Of a DNA stretch of 64,000 nt, positions 1 to 8,381 are shown one piece after another. Under the pieces are notes generated by a model. That model did not search any database, was not told the DNA's origin, and saw nothing but the letters and a program-made list of their open reading frames with translations. The position numbers and the translations under genes were made by a program. Source of the DNA: JANXZS01 sp963797255 (lineage in GTDB: Bacteria > Acidobacteriota > Terriglobia > Terriglobales > Acidobacteriaceae); NCBI GenBank assembly GCA_963797255.1, contig CAWCOV010000030.1, positions 124,001 to 188,000 of the forward strand, read 5' to 3'. Every line of letters starts with the position of its first letter. Positions within the stretch are counted from its first letter, which is position 1.

Positions 1-2
1 TC

Positions 3-2705
3 TTTCGTGCTTACCACGCGATGCAGCGGCAGAGGCCCATGTCCACCCGCACCGGCATTCCCACCGCAGCCACGTTTGTCTTCGTCAACATGATCAACAA
101 GCTGCGGCGCGATTTTCACCCTGAATTCTTCGCTGCGGTATTCGACGTTAGCCGCTCAGTTTTTCGCGATGAGAAGGCGAAGACGCTCACCCTGCGAAAG
201 TTCAACTCCGCAACCCAGCTCTATGAAGAAGTTGACTACCACGGCTACAAGGCGAATCGCACCGAGATGCCCGCAGACCTTGCACAGCAGTTGCCATATA
301 TTCGTCGCGCGCTTGAGGCGTTCCGCATTCCCATCCTCTCGGTCCAGGGTTTTGAAGCGGATGACGTGATAGGCACGCTGGCCACGCAGGCCGCTAACGC
401 TGGCCATGAAGTCCTCGTCGTCTCCAGCGACAAGGACATGATGCAGCTGGTTAACGATCATGTGAAGGTGCTCAACCCTACCAAAGACAACTTGATTCTC
501 GATCGCGACAAAGTGGTGGAGACACTCGGGGTTCCTCCAGAGCAGGTGATCGACGTGATGGCCCTTCGCGGCGACACCATCGACAACATTCCCGGTGCGC
601 CGGGCATAGGCGACAAAGGGTCCGTCGAGCTCATCCAGGAATTCGGAAGCGTCGAAGCGGCGCTCGATCGGGCTGCTGAGGTCAAGCGCAAAACCTATCG
701 TGAGTCGCTGCAGAGCAATCGCGACACTGTGCTTCTCAGTAAGGAGCTGGTGACGATTTCCTGCGATGTGCCCATAGCACTTGAGCTGGAGGAGATGCGC
801 ACGCTCAATCCCGATATCGCTGCCTGTCGCACGCTTTTCACCGAGCTTGAATTCACCACCATGCTCAAAGAGCTTGCGCCGGATGACGCACCGACCAACG
901 TCGCCATCTCACTCGCGCCCAGCGCAGAAGATGTTGCAGCATTCGTCCGCGAGGCGCGCCAGCACGGGTTTTCGATCGAAGTCGCGCCGTCGCTCTTTCA
1001 ATCGGCTTCTGAGCAGGGTGCGGAGCAGGAAACGGAAATCACCGAAGAAGAGCCGCCGATGCAGCAGACATCCATGCTCAACTTTGCCGCTGCCGACGAA
1101 CCTAAGCAGGAACCCGCGGCCTATTACCTGGGCCTGTCTGCCTCGCCGGAGAGCGCACTGCTGACAACGCTCGATGGCCCCGGATGCAAAGATTTGCGGG
1201 CGCTGATCGAAGATGAGGCGGTGGCGAAATCCGTCCATGATCTAAAGGCCACGGCGCGTTCTCTCGCGCAACAAGGTTTGGAACTGCGCGGCGTACACGA
1301 CGACATCATGTTGTATTCGTATCTCATCAATCCCACGCACACCACGCATGTCCTTAGCGATGTGGTGGCGCGTTTCACCGTGCGTCCGCTGCAGCAAAAA
1401 GGCGAAGCGCTGCTGCCGGAAGCTGCGAATGCCATTCATCAACTTGTGCCCATCCTGCGGCGCGATGTGGAGGAGTTGGGCGCTCGCGAGGTTTACGAGC
1501 AGATCGATTTCCCGCTCGTCAACGTGTTGCGCAAAATGGAAGACGTGGGCGTGCGTATCGATTCGGGTGTTCTCAACCGCATGGGCGAAAAGCTCTCGTC
1601 GGAGATGCAGCGCGTTGGAGAAGAAATCTTCGCGCAGTCCGGTCAGCGCTTCAACATCAATTCACCGCGCCAGCTCGGAGACGTTCTCTTCAACAAGATG
1701 AACTTGCCCAAGCCCATGAAGTATGGCAAAGGCAAAGTGGTTTCGACCGCGCAGGACGTGCTCGAGGAGCTGGCTACGCACAATCCCGTTCCGCGCATGG
1801 TGCTGGAATATCGCCAGCTCGCCAAACTGAAATCCAACTACGTTGATTCGTTGCCGCTACTTGCTGATCGCGATGGACGCGTACATACCACGTTCAACCA
1901 GGTCGGCACGTCGACTGGACGTTTATCTTCCACCAATCCAAATCTGCAGAACATCCCTATCCGCACGGAGCTTGGCCGCGAAATCCGCGCAGCCTTCATC
2001 GCAGCGCCCGGACGCGTGCTGCTCTCGGCGGATTATTCGCAAATCGAACTGCGCCTTATGGCGCATCTCTCTGACGATCCCCTTCTGGTTCGCGCATTCA
2101 AAAATAATGAGGACATTCACACGCTCACTGCCTCGGAGGTCTTTAACGTGCCTCCTGGAAACATGACGAAAGAGACACGCAACCGCGCCAAGGCTGTGAA
2201 CTTCGGCATAGTGTATGGCATCTCTCCATTCGGACTTGCGGCTCAGCTCAGCATTCCGCAAGGCGAGGCGCGCATTTATATCGACACGTACTTTGCTCGA
2301 TACCAGGGCGTGCGCGCGTACATCGATCGCGTGCTGGATGAGACACGGCGCGAGCAGAGGGTGCGGACTCTGTTCGGACGGGTGCGCCCCATTCCAGATA
2401 TCCAGAGTCGCAACGCCAATCTTCGCGGATTTGCCGAGCGCACGGCGGTGAATACTCCGTTGCAGGGCACCGCAGCCGACCTGATCAAGATCGCGATGAT
2501 CCGCATCGATAAGCGCCTCACCAAAGAGAAATTAAAGTCGGTGATGACGTTGCAGGTGCACGACGAACTGCTGTTCGATGTAGTGGAGGACGAGGCGAAA
2601 ACTCTTCAGCAGATTGTGAAGGAAGAGATGGAAGGCGTTATTGAATTGAAGGTTCCGCTGGTTGCGGATTGTGGCATTGGCGCAAATTGGCGCGATCTGA
2701 AATAG
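3..2705 (+). CDS. polA: DNA polymerase I, 5' end outside the window
   Basis: Family A DNA polymerase that fills gaps and removes RNA primers in replication and repair. The reading frame is open from the first complete codon (FRAYHA before the first Met at 21), so the real start lies upstream of the window. Domains in order, numbered from the Met at 21: 5'-nuclease to about residue 280, a degenerate 3'-5' exonuclease-like domain at about 290-480, and the polymerase domain to the end. Polymerase motif A (DYSQIELRL, Asp about 671), motif B (RNRAKAVNFGIVYG) and motif C (QVHDEL, about 845-850) are intact. The exonuclease domain lacks the DxE metal pair where it should sit (AAYYLGLSAS instead), so proofreading is probably lost, as in several other bacterial PolA proteins; that is inference. 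The 3' end overlaps a convergent ORF on the other strand. Confidence 0.97.
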   Translation, partial: FRAYHAMQRQRPMSTRTGIPTAATFVFVNMINKLRRDFHPEFFAAVFDVSRSVFRDEKAKTLTLRKFNSATQLYEEVDYHGYKANRTEMPADLAQQLPYIRRALEAFRIPILSVQGFEADDVIGTLATQAANAGHEVLVVSSDKDMMQLVNDHVKVLNPTKDNLILDRDKVVETLGVPPEQVIDVMALRGDTIDNIPGAPGIGDKGSVELIQEFGSVEAALDRAAEVKRKTYRESLQSNRDTVLLSKELVTISCDVPIALELEEMRTLNPDIAACRTLFTELEFTTMLKELAPDDAPTNVAISLAPSAEDVAAFVREARQHGFSIEVAPSLFQSASEQGAEQETEITEEEPPMQQTSMLNFAAADEPKQEPAAYYLGLSASPESALLTTLDGPGCKDLRALIEDEAVAKSVHDLKATARSLAQQGLELRGVHDDIMLYSYLINPTHTTHVLSDVVARFTVRPLQQKGEALLPEAANAIHQLVPILRRDVEELGAREVYEQIDFPLVNVLRKMEDVGVRIDSGVLNRMGEKLSSEMQRVGEEIFAQSGQRFNINSPRQLGDVLFNKMNLPKPMKYGKGKVVSTAQDVLEELATHNPVPRMVLEYRQLAKLKSNYVDSLPLLADRDGRVHTTFNQVGTSTGRLSSTNPNLQNIPIRTELGREIRAAFIAAPGRVLLSADYSQIELRLMAHLSDDPLLVRAFKNNEDIHTLTASEVFNVPPGNMTKETRNRAKAVNFGIVYGISPFGLAAQLSIPQGEARIYIDTYFARYQGVRAYIDRVLDETRREQRVRTLFGRVRPIPDIQSRNANLRGFAERTAVNTPLQGTAADLIKIAMIRIDKRLTKEKLKSVMTLQVHDELLFDVVEDEAKTLQQIVKEEMEGVIELKVPLVADCGIGANWRDLK

Positions 2706-3053
2706 CGGCGAGACGCGCGCTTGTTTACCGCGAGTATCATCCGAAGAAAATTGTTTCAGGTCGCAGTGCGGGCACCTTCGCGAAAGCAGAAACCCTCTTC
2801 TGCTCCACCAACTGCGAAAACCGGCGAAGTATTCGCCGCAGCGGGGACAATAAAACTGCGCGAAGGATCGTGCCGTAAGTGCAATCCAAATTGCAAGGAC
2901 GGCGATCAGTGCGAAAGTGGCGATGGACACTTCAGAAAGCTCGAAGCCGGATAGCGTCAACAATGCCAGTGCCGGAAAAAGTGCGAGGAATGCGACGAAC
3001 ATATTTCGGCGCCGGCGTCGGTACTCCTTCCAGGATCTTGCATAGTGGCTCAT
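2532..3053 (-). CDS. Small membrane protein with a zinc-ribbon-like CPxC pair
   Basis: Unrecognised protein of about 173 aa. It begins at an ATG at 3053 (an in-frame TTG at 3068 is the alternative) with a basic stretch (RRRRR). Two hydrophobic segments follow at about 18-35 and 43-62. After them come CPRC (in YCPRCGEYF) and CPHC, which together resemble a zinc ribbon on the cytoplasmic side of a membrane anchor. The last 60 or so residues are antisense to the end of polA and look non-conserved; the true protein may end earlier, and a lost stop or frameshift cannot be excluded. It lies downstream of glmM on the same strand and may be cotranscribed with it. The function is unknown. Confidence 0.55.
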   Translation of the reverse strand: MSHYARSWKEYRRRRRNMFVAFLALFPALALLTLSGFELSEVSIATFALIAVLAIWIALTARSFAQFYCPRCGEYFAGFRSWWSRRGFLLSRRCPHCDLKQFSSDDTRGKQARVSPLFQIAPICANATIRNQRNLQFNNAFHLFLHNLLKSFRLVLHYIEQQFVVHLQRHHRL

Positions 3054-3087
3054 CGTTCGGTCGTACAACTTTCAAACTTCAGAAGAT

Positions 3088-4437
3088 TCAGACTCCAAGC
3101 TCATTACGAATCGCATCTGCAATCGCATCTGCATGCCGTCTCATCGCCTCTTCCGATTCGGCCTCAATCATCACACGGGCGAGCGCTTCGGTACCAGAGT
3201 AGCGGATGACCACGCGTCCGCTTTCCTTCAGTTCCGTTTCCGCAGCAAGGATGGCGTCGGCGATCAGTTGAATGTCTTCGAGTGGCTTCTTCTCCTTCAC
3301 GCGCACATTTACGATCACCTGCGGAAACACTTTCAGGTCGGCGCAGAGTTCATGTAGCGGCTTGCCCGACCGATGCACAAGGTCAAGCACAACCAACGCG
3401 GTCAGCAGCCCATCACCCGTCGTTGCCAGGTGCGGAAACAGGATGTGTCCAGACTGCTCGCCCCCTAGCGCAGCGTTCTGCTGCTGCATCTGCTCGAGCA
3501 CGTACTTGTCGCCAACAGGCGCGCGCAGCATGCGGATGCCGTTCCGCTTTAGCGCAGCCTCCAACCCCATATTCGACATGGTCGTCGCGACCACAAGGTT
3601 GCCGGTCAACATATTCTTTTGCTGCAGATCGCGTGCTGCCAACAACAGAATCGCGTCGCCATTCACCACCTTGCCATTCGCATCGGAGAAGAGCGCGCGA
3701 TCCGCGTCGCCATCAAACGTAATGCCGATCGCCGCACCGGATGCCTTGGTCTCCGCGGCTACGACTTCCGGATGCAGAGCGCCGCACTTATCGTTGATGT
3801 TGCGCCCGTTGGGCTCAATATGGGTTAGCTTGATTTCGCCGCCCAGCGCGGCAAACAATTCAGGAGCAATGGCAGAGGCTGCTCCGTTCGCGCAATCAAT
3901 CACCAGTTTCAGTCCATTCAGTCGCAGACCGGGAACCGCCGCCAGCAGAAATTCTTCATACTCACGGCGCAGGGCAGGGTCAACGGGAGGCTCCGGAAGA
4001 GTAGCGGTGTCGGGAGCCTCAAGCCCATCGAGATGGCGGAAGATCTCCTCTTCCATGCGCAGCTCGGTCTCGTCGGCCAATTTGTAACCATCACTGCCAA
4101 AAATCTTTATGCCATTGTCCTGCCATGGATTGTGGGAGGCGGAAATTACAACTCCTGCGGCAAAGTTGTGCTTGCGTGCCAGGTAAGCGATCGCAGGCGT
4201 GGTAATAATTCCGGCGCTCACCACTTTCGCACCGGTATGCGCAAGGCCAGCTTCAATCACGGAGGCAATCCAGCCGCAGGACTCACGCGTATCCGTCCCG
4301 AGCACCACCGTCGGCTCCGGAAAGGCTGCTTTCAGCGAGTGGCCCAGTGCGATGCCGATGGCGAAGACTGTTTTCTCATCGAGTGGAGCAACGCCGGCGA
4401 CGGCGCGAATTCCGTCAGTACCAAATAGCTTTCTCAT
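3088..4437 (-). CDS. glmM: Phosphoglucosamine mutase
   Basis: Converts glucosamine-6-phosphate to glucosamine-1-phosphate, the second step toward UDP-GlcNAc for peptidoglycan and LPS. At 449 aa it has the usual family length. The sequence shows the N-terminal KLFGTDGIR signature, the phosphoserine loop SASHNP (Ser101), the Mg-binding loop DGDADR (Asp242, 244, 246) and the C-terminal phosphate-binding motif RYSGTEALARVM. It starts with ATG at 4437, 34 bp after the xseA stop, so the two are probably cotranscribed. Confidence 0.97.
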   Translation of the reverse strand: MRKLFGTDGIRAVAGVAPLDEKTVFAIGIALGHSLKAAFPEPTVVLGTDTRESCGWIASVIEAGLAHTGAKVVSAGIITTPAIAYLARKHNFAAGVVISASHNPWQDNGIKIFGSDGYKLADETELRMEEEIFRHLDGLEAPDTATLPEPPVDPALRREYEEFLLAAVPGLRLNGLKLVIDCANGAASAIAPELFAALGGEIKLTHIEPNGRNINDKCGALHPEVVAAETKASGAAIGITFDGDADRALFSDANGKVVNGDAILLLAARDLQQKNMLTGNLVVATTMSNMGLEAALKRNGIRMLRAPVGDKYVLEQMQQQNAALGGEQSGHILFPHLATTGDGLLTALVVLDLVHRSGKPLHELCADLKVFPQVIVNVRVKEKKPLEDIQLIADAILAAETELKESGRVVIRYSGTEALARVMIEAESEEAMRRHADAIADAIRNELGV

Positions 4438-4471
4438 CGTTCTCTGCTTTCGTTGCTCGTTCTGTCGCTTG

Positions 4472-5902
4472 CTACTCTTTTCGTTTTGTTACCCGGCTCA
4501 CAAGCGTTCCCGCAGCAAGGCGCGTCGTCAGCAATTCGCCTTCAACGGCCTGTTTTGCATCCTTCACCAGATCGCCCTTTTCGTTGAAGACCAATGCGTA
4601 GCCCCGGCTAAGAACAGCCAGCGGCGACAGCGATTGCAGCTTTCCCTCAAGAGCGCGGAAGCTTGCTGCGCACTTTGAAGTGTGGATCTGTTGTGCCCGA
4701 GCCATGCGGCCCTGCAAGCTGCCAAGGCGTTCGCGCAGCACCATCATTCTCTTGGTCGCGGCCTGGTGCATCAGCCTGTTCGTTGCCACGTTGATACGGT
4801 CACAGCCCGAAATGTAGACGCTGCGCCACGCTGCTTCCATTCGGAACGAAAGTTCGTCGATGCGCTGCTCCTTGCGGCTAAGTCCGTTGCGCATTCTTTC
4901 GTAGCTGCTCTCAATGGAGAGCCGCGAAAGACGTTCGCGTGCCTGCATCAGCTTGAATCGCCCGGCGCGCTCCAGCCTTCGTGCCAGCAGTTCCACGCGC
5001 TCTTCTACCTTGTGCTGTGCCTCGGTAATCAGCTCAGCCGCCGCGGAGGGCGTGGGCGCACGCAGGTCCGCGACGAAATCGGCAATGGTGAAGTCCGTCT
5101 CGTGTCCGATGGCGGAAACGATGGGCAATTCAGATGCGGCAATGGATCGCGCCAAAGGCTCACTGTTGAATGGCGCAAGATCCTCAAGCGATCCCCCGCC
5201 ACGCGCAATCACGATCACATCAGCCGTGCGCGTCTTATTAAAGTAAGCGATACCCGCGGCTACCTCCGCTGCTGCGGTTTCTCCTTGCACTACCGCAGGA
5301 TAGAGAAGCACGTGCAACGCTGCGTGCCTGCGTCCGACGATGTTTAGAAAGTCGCGAATCACCGAGCCGGATGGAGAAGTAATAATCCCAACACAATGCG
5401 GAAATGCAGGCAGGGGGCGCTTGCGTCCTGCGTCGAAGAGCCCCTCCGCACGGAGCCGTTCCTTCAACTGCTCGAAGGCAAGCTGCAACGATCCTGCACC
5501 CAGCGGCTCCATGAATTCGCCGACAAGCTGCATTTGTCCGCGCTGCTCGTAGACCGAAACCCTGCCTCGTACCAGCACCTGCATACCATCGCTGGCGCGG
5601 AACTTCATCAACAGCGCCTGCCTGCGAAATAGCACCACCGGCAGCTGCGAGTCGCCATCCTTCAGCGTGAAGTAGAGATGCCCCGACGGCGCCGCGCGAA
5701 AATTGGAAATCTCGCCTTCCACCCACACATCGGCATATTCGCGCTCGATGTGCGTGCGAACTTCGCCAACCAACTCGCCGACAGACCATATGCGGCGCGA
5801 CGCAGGCTTCGGCTCTTCAAACGAAAAGCCAAGCTGGTCGAGTTCTTCCTCTGGATTGAACAGGCTCACAAATGGAAAGTCTACACTGCAAAGCGCACAC
5901 AA
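4472..5902 (-). CDS. xseA: Exodeoxyribonuclease VII large subunit
   Basis: Large subunit of ExoVII, which degrades single-stranded DNA to oligonucleotides together with XseB. It has an N-terminal OB fold (VWVEGEISNFR, GHLYFTLKD), then the catalytic domain with GIITSPSGSVIRDFLN, ARGGGSLEDLAPFNSE and SAIGHETDFTIADFVADLRAPTP split across the core, and a coiled-coil-rich C-terminal region from about residue 295. At 476 aa it is slightly long at the N terminus. The only start that keeps the whole ORF is TTG at 5902, so the exact start is uncertain. No xseB is visible in the window. It follows the DUF2905 gene by 12 bp and precedes glmM. Confidence 0.96.
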   Translation of the reverse strand: MCALCSVDFPFVSLFNPEEELDQLGFSFEEPKPASRRIWSVGELVGEVRTHIEREYADVWVEGEISNFRAAPSGHLYFTLKDGDSQLPVVLFRRQALLMKFRASDGMQVLVRGRVSVYEQRGQMQLVGEFMEPLGAGSLQLAFEQLKERLRAEGLFDAGRKRPLPAFPHCVGIITSPSGSVIRDFLNIVGRRHAALHVLLYPAVVQGETAAAEVAAGIAYFNKTRTADVIVIARGGGSLEDLAPFNSEPLARSIAASELPIVSAIGHETDFTIADFVADLRAPTPSAAAELITEAQHKVEERVELLARRLERAGRFKLMQARERLSRLSIESSYERMRNGLSRKEQRIDELSFRMEAAWRSVYISGCDRINVATNRLMHQAATKRMMVLRERLGSLQGRMARAQQIHTSKCAASFRALEGKLQSLSPLAVLSRGYALVFNEKGDLVKDAKQAVEGELLTTRLAAGTLVSRVTKRKE

Positions 5903-5914
5903 AGAATCAGCGTC

Positions 5915-6145
5915 CTAACGGTGGAAGCGCGAGAGCACATAGAAGATTATTGACAGCAGAACACTCAGCAGAAGGGAAGTGCCTAGCGGCGCAAAAAAGG
6001 AGAAATTCTTGCCGCGATACGACACGTCGCCGGGCAAGCGTCCCAGCGGCAGGCCCATGCGTCCGGCAAGGATAAGCAGTCCGCCAACTACCAGGATCAG
6101 CAGCCCCACACCCACGAGAATCCTGCCGATATCGCCAAGGTTCAT
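5915..6145 (-). CDS. DUF2905 family small membrane protein
   Basis: A 76-aa protein with two membrane segments (about 7-27 and 52-71) around a short GRLPGDVSYRGKNFSFFAPLG loop, which is the DUF2905 pattern. Its function is unknown. It is the first gene of a tight leftward cluster with xseA and glmM. In many genomes DUF2905 genes lie beside DNA-repair genes, but no role follows from that here. Confidence 0.85.
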   Translation of the reverse strand: MNLGDIGRILVGVGLLILVVGGLLILAGRMGLPLGRLPGDVSYRGKNFSFFAPLGTSLLLSVLLSIIFYVLSRFHR

Positions 6146-6328
6146 TTGCTGTCACGCCCTCTTCTTCAGTGTAGACGCGGCGGATCCGCCAATTGTCCCT
6201 GTCCCGCTAATCGTCGTCTGTCCTATCAAAGTTGGGATGCAACTCCAATCCCTGCGGCTGTGCTAGTTTACGGGAAGGGCAAGGGTGAGCCGGACGGCTT
6301 CCGGCACGCCTGAAGGGAGGGCATTCGA

Positions 6329-7492
6329 ATGCACATACTGAGCCTCGTATTCGGCATTGCGCTCCTTTTCACTACGTTACTGGATGCCTTCCAGACCATC
6401 ATTCTGCCGCGCCGCGCCACTGGCCGTTTCCGCCTCACGCGCGTCTTCTATGTCGTTACCTGGACGCCATGGGCCTACGTCACCAACCGCATCCGCGATC
6501 CGCGCAAGCGCGAAACTTCCTTCAGCTTTTACGGCCCGCTCTCGCTCATTATCCTTCTTGTCGTCTGGGCCTCAGCCATGGTCATCGGATTCGCGCTGCT
6601 CTTCCACGGCCTCGGCAGCCCATTCCACGACACGGTCGATCCACGCGGATTTCGCTCCGACCTCTACGTCAGCGGCACCACGCTCTTCACCCTCGGCCTG
6701 GGAGATGTGACCCCCATCAGCCGTTGGGTGCGCGAACTCCTTATTCTTGAAGCCGGAATCGGCCTGGGATTTCTCGCCGTCGTCATGGGATATTTCCCCG
6801 TGCTCTACGGCGCCTTCTCCCGCCGGGAAGTCAGCATCTCCATGCTGGACGCGCGTGCCGGATCGCCGCCCACCGTCGCCGAACTCATGCGCCGCCACTC
6901 CTACGATGGTGCCAGCGAAGCACTTATGACGTTGTTGGAGGAGTGGGAGCGCTGGTCGGCCGAGTTGCTCGAGAGCCACATCTCTTATCCCCTGCTCTGC
7001 TACTTCCGCTCGCAGCACAACAACCAGAGCTGGATCAGCGCCCTCACATCCATCCTCGACACGTGTGCGCTGCTCATCGCGGGTGTCCAGGGGCACGAAT
7101 CCCGCCAGGCGCAACTCACCTTCGCCATGGCGCGCCACGCGATGGTGGATCTTTCGCAGGTATTCTCGCAGCCACCGGTCAAGGACTATGCCGACCGCTT
7201 GCCCCCGGAAAAATACGATCACCTCTACAAATTGCTCTGCGAATCTGGAATCAAGGTCTGCCGCGACGATCAATCCATGCAGCGACTCGCGGAGATGCGC
7301 TCGCTCTACGAGGGTTATGCTGAGGCGCTCAGCCGCTATCTCTGCATGCCGCTGCCGCCGTGGATCTCTGACACGCCGCGTAAGGACAACTGGCTTACCG
7401 TGGCACGTCTGCGTGCGCAGGCGGAGAACGAAGGCAAAGGCTTGCCCCGGCACGCGCCAGCCAGTCTGCAACACGACGATCATGATTTTTAG
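6329..7492 (+). CDS. Two-TM potassium-channel-like membrane protein
   Basis: A 387-aa protein. N-terminal membrane helices (about 3-25 and 70-93) are followed by a pore loop with TTLFTLGLGDVTP (filter residues about 121-126) and a further helix (about 136-158). This is the TM-pore-TM plan of the ion_trans_2 potassium channel family. The filter reads TLGLGD rather than the usual T-V-G-Y-G-D, so selectivity may differ. The C-terminal 220 residues are soluble, mostly helical, and match no regulatory domain that I recognise; there is no RCK/TrkA-N nucleotide motif. A good ribosome binding site (GAAGGGAGGG) precedes the ATG. It is transcribed alone and convergent with the HPt gene. Confidence 0.8.
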   Translation: MHILSLVFGIALLFTTLLDAFQTIILPRRATGRFRLTRVFYVVTWTPWAYVTNRIRDPRKRETSFSFYGPLSLIILLVVWASAMVIGFALLFHGLGSPFHDTVDPRGFRSDLYVSGTTLFTLGLGDVTPISRWVRELLILEAGIGLGFLAVVMGYFPVLYGAFSRREVSISMLDARAGSPPTVAELMRRHSYDGASEALMTLLEEWERWSAELLESHISYPLLCYFRSQHNNQSWISALTSILDTCALLIAGVQGHESRQAQLTFAMARHAMVDLSQVFSQPPVKDYADRLPPEKYDHLYKLLCESGIKVCRDDQSMQRLAEMRSLYEGYAEALSRYLCMPLPPWISDTPRKDNWLTVARLRAQAENEGKGLPRHAPASLQHDDHDF

Positions 7493-7564
7493 GGGATTGC
7501 AGGTACAAAGGAAAACACACTTGGATGGAAACGCTGAAATACTTCGCCGGCTTGGGTGGAGGCT

Positions 7565-7957
7565 TTAGATCCCTTCCGACTTCTTATCGATCAATACGGC
7601 CAATTGCCTTACGAGCGCGTCCAGACCCTCTGCATTCAGGCCTTCCGCGGGGTTGGTAACGTTCAATCCTTCTTCTACCTGTCGCGCCAACTCGGTTCCC
7701 TCCGGCAGCCCGAAGGTTCCCAAAATCCCCGCCAGTTTGTGCGCCGCATCTACGGCCAGAGATCGTTTGGTGGCATTCAGCGAGTTTTTGGCCATGTGTG
7801 TCTGCGCCTCGCGAATGGTTTCCAACCGTTCCGCGATGGTCGCCTTGCTGTTCACCCAAAGCTTCAACAGCAACTGCTGCAACTGCTCGTTCGCCGGCGG
7901 CAGGTCGTGTTTACTCACGGTCTCACCGAATGCGATTTGCGTGCGAGTAGATGCCAT
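7565..7957 (-). CDS. HPt domain phosphotransfer protein
   Basis: A 130-aa protein with a histidine phosphotransfer domain. The segment AHKLAGILGTFG contains the probable phospho-accepting His73 and the conserved downstream Lys and Gly residues. The rest is predicted helical, as in HPt four-helix bundles. It is the third gene of an operon with the hybrid kinase and the single-domain response regulator, 15 bp after the regulator stop. It is the natural intermediate for passing phosphate from the kinase receiver domains to the free regulator. Confidence 0.85.
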   Translation of the reverse strand: MASTRTQIAFGETVSKHDLPPANEQLQQLLLKLWVNSKATIAERLETIREAQTHMAKNSLNATKRSLAVDAAHKLAGILGTFGLPEGTELARQVEEGLNVTNPAEGLNAEGLDALVRQLAVLIDKKSEGI

Positions 7958-7972
7958 GGCTTTGATTATGTC

Positions 7973-8353
7973 CTAATCCTGCCATCCCAGCGCATCGCAA
8001 ATCTGCCTAGAAAGTGTTAGAGGATCGAAGGGCTTAAGCAGCACCGCAGCTACGCCCAGGCTGGCAAATCGTCTCTGATCGGGCCCCTGCACCTTGGCAG
8101 TGAGCAACACAACCGGGATGCCCACCGTTTCTTCCCTCTTCTGAAGCTCAAGAAATGTCGTGGGTCCGTCCATCGCCGGCATCATCACGTCCAGCAGGAT
8201 CGCGTCCGGCTTTTCGGTCGCCGCGCGGCCAATACCTTCCGCGCCCGAACTTGCCATGTACACGTCCCATCCCGCAACTGTCTCCAGGCTCAGTGCCGCG
8301 ACCTGGCGGATGTCATCGTCGTCGTCGATGATCAGTACTCGTCGGCGAGTCAT
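7973..8353 (-). CDS. CheY-like single-domain response regulator
   Basis: A 126-aa receiver domain with no output domain. The acidic pocket is at LIIDDDDD (positions 8-14), the phospho-accepting Asp55 is in AILLDVMMPAMDG, and the conserved Thr (LLTAK) and Lys (LLKPFDP) are present. It lies 28 bp after the hybrid kinase stop and 15 bp before the HPt gene. With no DNA-binding domain, it probably acts on another protein or serves as a phosphate sink. Confidence 0.93.
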   Translation of the reverse strand: MTRRRVLIIDDDDDIRQVAALSLETVAGWDVYMASSGAEGIGRAATEKPDAILLDVMMPAMDGPTTFLELQKREETVGIPVVLLTAKVQGPDQRRFASLGVAAVLLKPFDPLTLSRQICDALGWQD

Positions 8354-8381
8354 TCTTCCTCTTCCTTCCGTTGCTTAAGCA

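Noticed and set aside
3272..4087. 271-codon plus-strand open frame
   Set aside because: It is a shadow of glmM, Ser/Ala/Pro-rich as expected for the antisense of GC-rich coding DNA.
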